NCBI RefSeq assembly: GCF_001457835.1
Contig: NZ_LN898229.1
Span: 364,082 to 428,081, forward strand
From: Fenollaria timonensis
GTDB taxonomy: Bacteria; Bacillota; Clostridia; Tissierellales; Peptoniphilaceae
Reading direction: 5' to 3'
DNA: 64,000 bases
Shown here: positions 1 through 6,479 of the stretch, one piece after another
Layout: every line of letters starts with the position of its first letter
How positions within the stretch are numbered: position 1 is the stretch's first letter
The notes under the pieces: model-generated
Database searches by the model: none
Seen by the model: the letters and a program-made list of their open reading frames with translations, nothing else
Told to the model about the DNA's origin: nothing
Position numbers and translations under genes: made by a program

Positions 1-448
1 TATTAACGATGTTTACAAACATATCCCATTGGCCGCCATCACATAGTGGGTCGCCCATAAGGTATTGCATTACTCTATCTTCTATCGGCTCATCTGCCTT
101 TTCGATAACTGTTTCGAAATAGTAGTTACTTCTTTCTAATTTATCAAAGAAGAATGGATAGCTTTGCGATAGTTCAAAATTTTCTAAGTTATATTTTTTA
201 ATTATGACATTTCTCATAAAGTTTAGTGAAGCAAACATCCAGCATCTGCCTGATGCCTTTTGGTTACATACGCAACCATTGTCAATATCGATATTAAACT
301 TATATGGATTTGCCTTGATTTTGTTTACATCTGTCGCAACTTTTCTAATACCGCTTTGAACTGCAGCGTTCATGGCAACGATATTCTTCTTGTCTGAGAA
401 AAATTCTTTTTCTAATTCATTTAATTTATCTGTGCTTAATTGTCTCAT
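1..448 (-). CDS. C1-family aminopeptidase (PepC/bleomycin hydrolase-like), 5' part only
   Basis: This is the N-terminal 149 codons of a second PepC-like cysteine aminopeptidase; the rest lies beyond the left edge. The start ATG at 448 follows an AGGAGG box that overlaps the end of the pepC gene behind it. The translation begins MRQLSTDKLN and contains the catalytic-cysteine motif SGRCWMFA, also present in the neighbour at 459-1769, so the two genes are tandem paralogs reading in the same direction 10 bases apart. Family members are cytosolic self-compartmentalising hexamers that trim peptides from the N terminus. Only the Cys half of the active site is visible here; the His and Asn would be in the missing part. 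Confidence 0.9.
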   Translation of the reverse strand, partial: MRQLSTDKLNELEKEFFSDKKNIVAMNAAVQSGIRKVATDVNKIKANPYKFNIDIDNGCVCNQKASGRCWMFASLNFMRNVIIKKYNLENFELSQSYPFFFDKLERSNYYFETVIEKADEPIEDRVMQYLMGDPLCDGGQWDMFVNIVN

Positions 449-458
449 CTTCTACCTC

Positions 459-1769
459 CTACGATTCCCATGGCATAAGCTTGATAGGCTCTTCATCAAG
501 GGCTGCAAGCTCTTCTGCATTTAGGTATTTCTTCTTCGGAATGATTTCGAAAGCGTAGTTATCAAACCAAGCCTCGTCCATAACTAGGTAGCCTCTGATG
601 CCGGCCTTTTCGCCCCAAGAGTTTTCGACCTTGAACTTAAGTCCTTCATCAGTCCTGTCGTAGCCAACTAGGACCATGGCGTGAGTAGTGTTTGACTCGC
701 AAGTTTCCATGCGTTCAACCTTAGTTTGCTTTGTATCTATGTCAAATAAACTGTCTCTATCAAGTAAATTGTATACAAGATGGCCAGTTCCGTCGCCGTC
801 ACGCGATACGAAGGAGTCTTTACCAACGTCGCAGCCGAACCATAGAGCTTCGTCGTCATCAAGCATAGCCACGATGATGTCCTTCATTCTTTGCATTGAA
901 ACGTTTAAATATCTTAGTGAACCGCCAATTCTTTGTTGAATAAAGTCTCTTTCGTAAACTTTATTTTCTTCCTTGTCCTTGCCTGGATAGTTGCCTAGTT
1001 CAACGTATTCACTTATATCGTCTGCCATAAATTCTCTGTAAAAGTCAATGGCTGTGATGTTTCTTCTCTCAATAAGTTCGTCGTCTTTGTTCTTCATAAT
1101 CAAATCGAATCTCTTTGGAGGCACACCTAGGGCAATGGCTGTGATCTTGTAAACGTCTTTAAGTGCCTTGTCCTTGATCTCTTCGATTTCTGCATCTATT
1201 TTTGCATTTCTAATGTCTTTAGCAGCAATCTTTAGTCTCTTGTCAAGAACGAAGATTAAATTATCAGTCTTTTTCACGTCAGCTGTGTCTGGATAAAAGT
1301 ATTCAGGGACTATGCCATATTTGCTGATTAGTCTTGAGAATGTTGTCCACCAAGCTCCGTCGTCAGCTGCGTAGAAGATAACGCCTCTATTAAGCCTATC
1401 ATCAAGGTCTTTGTCTTTAAGCGCGATAACATCTTCAAGGTATTGATTAGCCCTTTCAAGCTTGTCAAAGAAGTATAGGTACTTGTGTGAAAACTCAATG
1501 TCACCTAGCTTAAACTTCTTCATCATATTTACTCTGATAACGTTAAGGCCAGCAAACATCCAGCATCTACCGGATTGTCTTTGGTTTGTCATCTTGCCTA
1601 TATTTATAGTTTTCTTGAATACATCTGGGTTTTTTGTAAGCTTTGCATAATTTATGGAAGCGTCCATGATGCCTGCAGATGCAATCATATTTTGTGCTGC
1701 CTTGTTAAAGTTCTCGTCATATGACTTTTTGAACTTAGCAAGGACATCTTTTGTAATTGATTTTTGCAT
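459..1769 (-). CDS. pepC: Aminopeptidase C (peptidase C1B, bleomycin hydrolase family)
   Basis: The 436-residue protein is full length for PepC (usually about 440-450). It shows all three papain-type catalytic sites: Cys69 in SGRCWMFA, His near residue 365 in THAMVLVGYD, and Asn near 386 in VENSWG. It has no signal peptide, as expected for a cytosolic peptidase that supplies amino acids from imported peptides. The start ATG follows AAAGGAGG. A TTGCAA-17-TATAAT promoter lies 43 bases upstream, so this gene and the truncated paralog behind it probably form one transcript. Family assignment is secure; substrate preference cannot be read from sequence. Confidence 0.95.
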   Translation of the reverse strand: MQKSITKDVLAKFKKSYDENFNKAAQNMIASAGIMDASINYAKLTKNPDVFKKTINIGKMTNQRQSGRCWMFAGLNVIRVNMMKKFKLGDIEFSHKYLYFFDKLERANQYLEDVIALKDKDLDDRLNRGVIFYAADDGAWWTTFSRLISKYGIVPEYFYPDTADVKKTDNLIFVLDKRLKIAAKDIRNAKIDAEIEEIKDKALKDVYKITAIALGVPPKRFDLIMKNKDDELIERRNITAIDFYREFMADDISEYVELGNYPGKDKEENKVYERDFIQQRIGGSLRYLNVSMQRMKDIIVAMLDDDEALWFGCDVGKDSFVSRDGDGTGHLVYNLLDRDSLFDIDTKQTKVERMETCESNTTHAMVLVGYDRTDEGLKFKVENSWGEKAGIRGYLVMDEAWFDNYAFEIIPKKKYLNAEELAALDEEPIKLMPWES

Positions 1770-1811
1770 ATTGTCCTCCTTTATATATAAATTATTTCAT
1801 CTCTCGTAATA

Positions 1812-1840
1812 ATTATAACTCTTTAAAAATATTTTTGCAA
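1812..1840 (-). promoter_or_regulatory. Promoter of pepC
   Basis: On the minus strand TTGCAA (1835-1840) and TATAAT (1812-1817) are separated by 17 bases, close to the vegetative sigma consensus, and sit just upstream of the pepC ribosome binding site. Confidence 0.7.
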
Positions 1841-1845
1841 GTATA

Positions 1846-1873
1846 TTAAAAGGGAAAGACAAAATCTTTCCCT
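1846..1873 (-). terminator. Intrinsic terminator behind ferritin
   Basis: AGGGAAAGA (1865-1873 read on the minus strand) pairs perfectly with TCTTTCCCT (1851-1859) across a 5-base loop, followed by a short TTT run. It lies 25 bases behind the ferritin stop. The weak T tract lowers confidence. Confidence 0.6.
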
Positions 1874-1897
1874 CTATATCCAGCCGTATAAATAAAA

Positions 1898-2380
1898 CTA
1901 TTTAGATCCTAATTCTCTGTCTATAGTAATCTTTGCTGCGATGTTGCCATCAGCAAGTGTGAAGTTATCAACAATATCAAGAGCAAGCTCTTCTTCTTCG
2001 ATTTGTTCATTGATAAATTGATGCATAAAGATCTCAGTTGCGTAGTCATCGTTCTTCTTAGCTATGTCATGAATCTTGTAAATTCTTTCAGTTACTTTCT
2101 TTTCATGATCTAAGATGATCTTTGCTACTTCTAGAGGTTCCTTAACTTCAAGAGCTTTCATTTCAATAGTTTTAAGTTCAGGCTTAGCGTCACGCTTTTG
2201 GATAAATTCGATGAATTGATCAGCGTGAGCTAATTCTTCTTTGTAATGATTAGCAAGCCACTTAGCGTAGCCTTTGTAGTTTTCTCTCTCCATAGCGATG
2301 GAAAGGTTTAGATAGATATAACCAGAGTATAACTCATAGTTAATTTGTTCATTCAATGCGTCTAATACTTCTTGTTTCAT
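1898..2380 (-). CDS. ftnA: Ferritin, non-haem iron storage protein
   Basis: A 160-residue bacterial ferritin (FtnA type). It oxidises Fe(II) at a dinuclear ferroxidase site and stores ferric mineral inside a 24-mer shell. The sequence has the expected ligands: Glu in NYELYSGYIYLN in helix A, the EELAHAD segment supplying Glu and His in helix B, and EQIEEEELA in helix D. The start was set at the ATG at 2380 because GAGGG lies at the right distance; an in-frame ATG 18 bases earlier lacks a ribosome binding site. It lies next to the feo iron-uptake genes, fitting storage beside import. No DtxR-like box was seen in front of it. Confidence 0.95.
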   Translation of the reverse strand: MKQEVLDALNEQINYELYSGYIYLNLSIAMERENYKGYAKWLANHYKEELAHADQFIEFIQKRDAKPELKTIEMKALEVKEPLEVAKIILDHEKKVTERIYKIHDIAKKNDDYATEIFMHQFINEQIEEEELALDIVDNFTLADGNIAAKITIDRELGSK

Positions 2381-2410
2381 TGTATTTCCCTCTTTCAAAT
2401 TATTTAGTTT

Positions 2411-2472
2411 AATATACGGCCGAATAACAAAGTTATTGCTATGAAGAAAGCCGGCGCAAACCGGCTCTTCAT
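2411..2472. repeat. Intergenic hairpin, copy 1 of a duplicated spacer
   Basis: ATGAAGAAAGCCGG (from 2441) pairs with CCGGCTCTTCAT (to 2472) around CGCAAA. The preceding bases and the hairpin resemble positions 2725-2793, so the spacer on either side of the small gene 2497-2706 is duplicated. Read on the minus strand it could act as a weak terminator (stem then TTTCTT). Confidence 0.6.
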
Positions 2473-2496
2473 CAAGTGTATTTAAATTGTTATTGT

Positions 2497-2706
2497 TTAA
2501 TCTCCATTTTTAACTAAATATGCACCTATAGCAAATGACGTTAAGCATAAAACGTTTACTATAATTGGTAATCTTCTTATAACCCCAATAAATATTCCCT
2601 CGTTAAAGTTTTCTTGTCCAATATATTCATATGAACCAAGCATTAAGAGTATTGAGTATATGAGTAGGGTGCTTACTATGATTTTAAAACCAGTATCCTT
2701 TTTCAT
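2497..2706 (-). CDS. Small membrane protein of unknown function
   Basis: A 69-residue protein with two predicted membrane segments (about residues 9-27 and 44-63) joined by a short polar stretch, beginning MKKDTGFKII. I do not recognise a family. GGAAAGAAG lies upstream of the ATG. It sits between the feo operon and ferritin, and near-identical hairpin spacers flank it on both sides, which suggests it arrived by insertion into, or duplication of, the feo operon tail. A role in iron metabolism is only guilt by association. Confidence 0.6.
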   Translation of the reverse strand: MKKDTGFKIIVSTLLIYSILLMLGSYEYIGQENFNEGIFIGVIRRLPIIVNVLCLTSFAIGAYLVKNGD

Positions 2707-2724
2707 AATTTTACTTCTTTCCTA

Positions 2725-2793
2725 TAATTTAGCTTTATACGGTCAAATATATAATATTACTATGACGAAAGCTGGCACAAACAGGCTCTTCAT
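2725..2793. repeat. Intergenic hairpin, copy 2 of a duplicated spacer
   Basis: ATGACGAAAGCTGG with CAGGCTCTTCAT forms the same hairpin as copy 1 with several substitutions. It lies directly behind the stop of the FeoB-associated gene and may terminate the feo transcript. Confidence 0.6.
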
Positions 2794-2803
2794 ATAAATT
2801 TAA

Positions 2804-2995
2804 TTAAGCTTTTTCGTTTTTCTTCTTAAGCCACTCTTCATAGCCTTTTTGTAGTTCTTCATTATTCTTTGCGCAATCGCCGCAATGAGGGCAGCCTACG
2901 CAGCCGCCTTCTTTGACTGAGCTTCTGACCTTCTTAATACAGAAGAAAACTATAATCAAAACTGCGGCTACTATAATTATATCTGTTGGGCTCAT
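2804..2995 (-). CDS. FeoB-associated Cys-rich membrane protein
   Basis: A 63-residue protein: one N-terminal membrane helix (about residues 4-23), a basic stretch, then CVGCPHCGDC, and a charged helical tail. This matches the short Cys-rich proteins that regularly follow feoB in Bacillota (the FeoB-associated Cys-rich family). The exact role is unknown; metal or redox handling at the FeoB channel is the usual suggestion. Its ATG overlaps the TAA of feoB by one base, so translation is coupled. Confidence 0.88.
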   Translation of the reverse strand: MSPTDIIIVAAVLIIVFFCIKKVRSSVKEGGCVGCPHCGDCAKNNEELQKGYEEWLKKKNEKA

Positions 2996-5142
2996 TATGC
3001 CACCTTCTTGTATTTTTGTCTTTGCTTAAATCTTGCGTATAAAGCGCCTACGATAGCTACAACGACTAGGCCTGCTAGTACATACAGGATCAGATTGCCT
3101 TGTACATCAACTGCTTCTGAGGCTTCTTCAGCACTTGCGTAATCAAGTAAGATCTTTTCTGTAAATTTTGTGCCCTTGAAAATTAAATTTCCTACTTGGT
3201 TAACGATTAGGGCTAAGACATAGGCAAGTCCAGTTTGGAAAACTACTGTAAATAGTGTGTCCTTAGCGTTACCAAGCTCTCTTCTCATAGCTCCGATAGC
3301 TGCAAAACAAGGGGCCGCAAACATTGTAAATATAATGAATGCAAATGCACTAACGTAGCTAAAGTAGATAGGAACCTTTGATCCAACTGTCGCAAACGTA
3401 GCAACAACCACTTCTTTCGCAACAAGTCCAGTGATTGACGCAACAGCTGGCGCCCATGAGTCGCCAAAACCAAGTGGAACGAAGATGTATCTTAAAGCGC
3501 CGCCGATTTTAGCAAGCATCGACTCTTCAATCGCATCACCCAAGAAATCAAGTCTAAAGTTAAAGCTTTGTAGGAACCAAAGTGTAAGGCACGCAAGTAA
3601 GATAACAGTTCCCGCCTTGATGATAAAGCTCTTGCCCTTTTCCCACATGTGTATAACAACGTTCTTAAATGTTGGTATTCTGTATGGTGGCAGCTCCATA
3701 ACGAAAGGAGCAGGGTCGCCTTTAAATCTATTGGTACGCTTCAAGATAATACCCGCTATGATTACAACGACTATAGAAATAAGGTATATCATCGGAGCGA
3801 TCCAAGGGGCACCATTGAATATCAAAGTGATAAACATGGCAAATATAGGTAGTTTCGCTCCGCATGGTATAAATGGTGTTAGTAATATAGTCATACGTCT
3901 GTCCGCATCGGACTCGATAGTTCTAGTCGCCATAACGCCTGGGATAGAGCAGCCCGTACCTATAAGCATAGGGATAAAGCTCTTGCCAGATAGACCAAAC
4001 TTTCTAAATAGCTTGTCCATGATGAAGGCAACTCTCGCCATATAGCCCGAATCTTCTAAAAGTGAAAGGAAGAAGAAAAGTAGCATTAGTTGCGGAACAA
4101 ATGTAAATATCGAGCCTATAGGCTGAACGATACCATCATTTACAAGCGAGGTAACGACTTCAGAAGCGCCTATTTCAGGAAGCTTTGTAGTTAGGAACTC
4201 GCCAATCTTTTCAAAAACACTTTCGATAAAGCCTATGCAATAGTCGCCAAGCGTTGATATTGACACATAATATATAAACCACATGATAGCTAAGAATATA
4301 GGTATCGCTAAAAATCTATTGGTAACGACTTTGTCAATCTTGTCTGATAAAGATAGTTTCTTTTCGATCGGCTTTTTGACAATGCCCTTCATATCCTTTT
4401 GAATATTTATATATCTTTCACTTGTGATGATGGACTCACTGTCATCATCTTCTTTTTCTTCACAAGCTTTGATTATCTCTTCGACATTGATGTGTACTTT
4501 GCTCGAAAGATTTATCTTATTAAGTATCTTCTCATCGCGTTCAAATATCTTGATTATAGTGTATCTCTCACTATCATAGTCAAGACCTGTAGCCTCAGCT
4601 ATTTCCTTAAGAGCTTCTTCGACATCATCTGCAAAAAGCTCTTTCTTAGGAAGCTTTTTTAAGTGGCCGACCTCTATTGCCTTAGAGATAAGATCATTAA
4701 GACCCTTGCCTCTAACAGCCGCAGTCGGCACTACATCAACACCAATCTTATCTTCAAGCGCTTTTACATCAATTTTTGTGCCGCCCTTGTCAATCATATC
4801 CATCATATTAAGGGCGATGACAGTTGGAACGTTCATCTCCAAAACTTGGCTTGTTAAGTACAGATTTCTTTCAAGGTTAGTTGCGTCAACTATGTTTATG
4901 ATAACGTCTGGCGCCTCATCCTTGATATAATCTCTAGTAATGACCTCTTCCAAAGTATATGGGGATAATGAATAAATACCTGGAAGGTCGACTACTTCTA
5001 TGTCTTTATGTTTTAATAATTTGCCGGTTTTCTTTTCTACGGTTACCCCAGGCCAGTTACCAACGTATTGATAAGCGCCAGTTAGGTCGTTAAACATTGT
5101 AGTTTTGCCACAGTTAGGATTACCAACTAATGCAATTCTCAA
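2995..5142 (-). CDS. feoB: Ferrous iron transporter FeoB
   Basis: A 715-residue FeoB. The N-terminal G domain has GNPNCGKTT (residues 7-15), the G3 motif DLPG and G4 NMMD. A helical spacer with an acidic run (EEKEDDDSES, near 235) follows, then about eight membrane helices with two Gate-type segments around CGAKLPIFAMF and GTGCSIPGVMATR. It imports Fe(II) across the cytoplasmic membrane with GTP hydrolysis by the G domain. The start is TTG at 5140-5142, placed by GGAGG at 5150-5154; no ATG precedes the G1 motif in frame. It is followed by the Cys-rich accessory and preceded by feoA, from which it is separated by a 70-base spacer holding a DtxR-like box. Confidence 0.96.
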   Translation of the reverse strand: MRIALVGNPNCGKTTMFNDLTGAYQYVGNWPGVTVEKKTGKLLKHKDIEVVDLPGIYSLSPYTLEEVITRDYIKDEAPDVIINIVDATNLERNLYLTSQVLEMNVPTVIALNMMDMIDKGGTKIDVKALEDKIGVDVVPTAAVRGKGLNDLISKAIEVGHLKKLPKKELFADDVEEALKEIAEATGLDYDSERYTIIKIFERDEKILNKINLSSKVHINVEEIIKACEEKEDDDSESIITSERYINIQKDMKGIVKKPIEKKLSLSDKIDKVVTNRFLAIPIFLAIMWFIYYVSISTLGDYCIGFIESVFEKIGEFLTTKLPEIGASEVVTSLVNDGIVQPIGSIFTFVPQLMLLFFFLSLLEDSGYMARVAFIMDKLFRKFGLSGKSFIPMLIGTGCSIPGVMATRTIESDADRRMTILLTPFIPCGAKLPIFAMFITLIFNGAPWIAPMIYLISIVVVIIAGIILKRTNRFKGDPAPFVMELPPYRIPTFKNVVIHMWEKGKSFIIKAGTVILLACLTLWFLQSFNFRLDFLGDAIEESMLAKIGGALRYIFVPLGFGDSWAPAVASITGLVAKEVVVATFATVGSKVPIYFSYVSAFAFIIFTMFAAPCFAAIGAMRRELGNAKDTLFTVVFQTGLAYVLALIVNQVGNLIFKGTKFTEKILLDYASAEEASEAVDVQGNLILYVLAGLVVVAIVGALYARFKQRQKYKKVA

Positions 5143-5167
5143 AATAATACCTCCGTTAATAAATTAA

Positions 5168-5181
5168 TTAGCCTAAGTTAA
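5168..5181. promoter_or_regulatory. Candidate iron-repressor box before feoB
   Basis: TTAGCCTAAGTTAA lies in the feoA-feoB spacer and differs at two positions from the TTAGCCCAAGCTAA box at the feoA promoter. A further half site CTAGGCTAAGC follows at 5187-5197. DtxR/IdeR/SirR-type operators have related TTAGG.TAGCCTAA cores, so iron control is the likely meaning (inference). Confidence 0.5.
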
Positions 5182-5214
5182 TTTATCTAGGCTAAGCTTC
5201 TATGTGAAAAATAA

Positions 5215-5436
5215 TTACTCTATCTCTATGTCTTTTGCTTCACTAGCTCTAATAGATAGCTCGTATCCACGCACTTCAAGCTCCATAGGATCACCTAATG
5301 GCGCAACTTTAACAAGGGTAAGTTCAGTACCCTTAGTGATGCCCATATCCATGATGTGTCTCTTAACAGCCGATGTGCCGTGAAGCTTTTTGACTACGCC
5401 CTTCTCACCAATTTTTAAGTCAACTATAGTTTTCAT
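5215..5436 (-). CDS. feoA: FeoA domain protein
   Basis: A 73-residue SH3-like FeoA protein containing KIGEKGVVKKL and LTLVKVAPLGDP with the typical C-terminal ELSIRASEAKDI. FeoA binds FeoB on the cytoplasmic face and is needed for transport. The start ATG at 5436 lies one base after the stop of the preceding FeoA paralog with GAGAGG just upstream; a longer reading would overlap that paralog without a ribosome site. Confidence 0.92.
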   Translation of the reverse strand: MKTIVDLKIGEKGVVKKLHGTSAVKRHIMDMGITKGTELTLVKVAPLGDPMELEVRGYELSIRASEAKDIEIE

Positions 5437-5437
5437 A

Positions 5438-5656
5438 CTACGCCTCTCTAACATCAATCTTCGAGCCAAGCTTCATGTCAATAGCAAGCCTTGACTCAAA
5501 AAGTTTTACAATAATTCCACTGTCAGTCTTTTGCAAGATAGTCAAAGGCGCGTCAGGAACAAAGCCTAAGTTCTTTAGCCTCGTCAAAACCTCTTCACTT
5601 CCTCTGATTTTGTTAATGATGTAGTCTTTGTTTTCACTAGCCATGATTAAAGGCAT
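5438..5656 (-). CDS. feoA: FeoA domain protein, second copy
   Basis: A 72-residue FeoA-type protein (LTRLKNLGFVPDAPLTILQK, then SRLAIDMKLGSKIDV). The N terminus MPLIMASENKDY is typical of FeoA proteins that start a feo operon. The ATG at 5656 is preferred; GTG at 5665 lies in frame but inside the GGGGTGAGG ribosome site. It is the first gene of the feo operon and is followed at once by the second FeoA. Having two FeoA proteins with one FeoB is common in Clostridia. Confidence 0.9.
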   Translation of the reverse strand: MPLIMASENKDYIINKIRGSEEVLTRLKNLGFVPDAPLTILQKTDSGIIVKLFESRLAIDMKLGSKIDVREA

Positions 5657-5685
5657 CGTCCTCACCCCTTTTCGACAATATGTAT

Positions 5686-5736
5686 GTTAGCCCAAGCTAA
5701 CGAATATATTATACACTGCTAACTCCACTTTGTCAA
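5686..5736 (-). promoter_or_regulatory. feo promoter with DtxR-like operator
   Basis: On the minus strand TTGACA (5731-5736) and TATAAT (5708-5713) are exactly 17 bases apart. Just downstream of the -10 lies a perfect inverted repeat, GTTAGC-CCAA-GCTAAC (5686-5701), in the region that a repressor would cover. The placement and the TTAG/CTAA half sites suggest an iron-responsive DtxR-family repressor. The promoter is directly visible; the regulator is inferred. Confidence 0.78.
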
Positions 5737-5830
5737 TAGTTTTTGTAAAAAATATTTCTTATCACAAAGATTTATAAAATTTATTTATAATAATGGCCTT
5801 ATGTATAAACTATATCAATGGAGAGAGCGT

Positions 5831-5857
5831 AAAAAAGAGACCCGCTAAGGTCTCTTA
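5831..5857 (-). terminator. Terminator behind hicB
   Basis: AAGAGACC pairs with GGTCTCTT across a six-base loop, followed on the minus strand by TTTT. It lies directly behind the hicB stop. Confidence 0.8.
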
Positions 5858-5862
5858 AAAAA

Positions 5863-6237
5863 TTAAATTACTTTCTTAGTAAGCGCCTCCTGCAGAGTCT
5901 TAGAAAAATTAATATTCATCTCTACGGCTCTGTCATTTAACCAAGATGGTATAGTAAGCGTTTTTCTAACAGATTTATTGCCTTTGTTTAGGTTGACATC
6001 TGCTCTAATTATACTCACAAAAGAATTTTTATCAGTTTTAATTGATTTTATATCGCTTGGTGGATTAAGTTTTTCACCATCTTTAAGTATCTCAGATAAA
6101 TGCAGCTCTAAAGCTAAAATAGCATCTTCAATAATTTCATCTATAGTATCGCCTTGTGCATGACAGCCTTCTACATCTGGAAATTCTCCCCAGTAGCCAT
6201 CATCGTCGTGTATAAGCAATGGATAATAAAAAATCAT
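5863..6237 (-). CDS. hicB: HicB-type antitoxin
   Basis: A 124-residue HicB antitoxin: an N-terminal partial RNase-H-like fold (YYPLLIHDDDGYWGEFPD, with the family's GYW.EFPD..GC motif) and a C-terminal ribbon-helix-helix-like segment (KTLTIPSWLNDRAVEMNINFSKTLQEAL). It neutralises the HicA mRNA interferase and usually represses its own operon. It follows hicA by 9 bases in the order hicA-hicB. A palindrome inside the promoter fits autoregulation. Confidence 0.92.
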   Translation of the reverse strand: MIFYYPLLIHDDDGYWGEFPDVEGCHAQGDTIDEIIEDAILALELHLSEILKDGEKLNPPSDIKSIKTDKNSFVSIIRADVNLNKGNKSVRKTLTIPSWLNDRAVEMNINFSKTLQEALTKKVI

Positions 6238-6246
6238 ATTTACCTC

Positions 6247-6423
6247 CTATTTTAAATCATACATATCAATAATTTTCTTAGCAAGTTTTGGATTAATCTC
6301 TTTGTTGTGAACAGATAGAGTTTCTCTCTTCCCATCTTTAAATAAATGGTGATGACTTCCAGTTACTCTTCTTAGCTCCCATCCATTCTTTAAAAATTTA
6401 TTTAAAAGCTCCCTATCTTTCAT
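6247..6423 (-). CDS. hicA: HicA-type toxin, mRNA interferase
   Basis: A 58-residue protein starting MKDRELLNKFLKNGWELRRV and containing GSHHHLFKDG with the catalytic His region of HicA, then LSVHNKEINPKLAKKII. HicA toxins have a double-stranded-RNA-binding fold and cut mRNA independently of ribosomes. The ATG at 6423 follows a GGAGGATCAC ribosome site. It is the first gene of the pair, with its own consensus promoter. Everything needed for an active module is present. Confidence 0.9.
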   Translation of the reverse strand: MKDRELLNKFLKNGWELRRVTGSHHHLFKDGKRETLSVHNKEINPKLAKKIIDMYDLK

Positions 6424-6442
6424 GTGATCCTCCTTAATATAT

Positions 6443-6472
6443 ATTATACACGTATATGCGCATACTTGTCAA
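6443..6472 (-). promoter_or_regulatory. hicAB promoter with internal palindrome
   Basis: TTGACA (6467-6472) and TATAAT (6443-6448) on the minus strand are 18 bases apart. The spacer holds the perfect palindrome ATGCGCAT (6456-6463), flanked by further symmetric bases, a likely operator for HicB. Confidence 0.7.
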
Positions 6473-6479
6473 TAGTTTT

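Noticed and set aside
3431-4045. A 204-codon open frame on the plus strand inside feoB.
   Set aside because: It is antisense to a clear FeoB, lacks a ribosome site and shows no recognisable domain.
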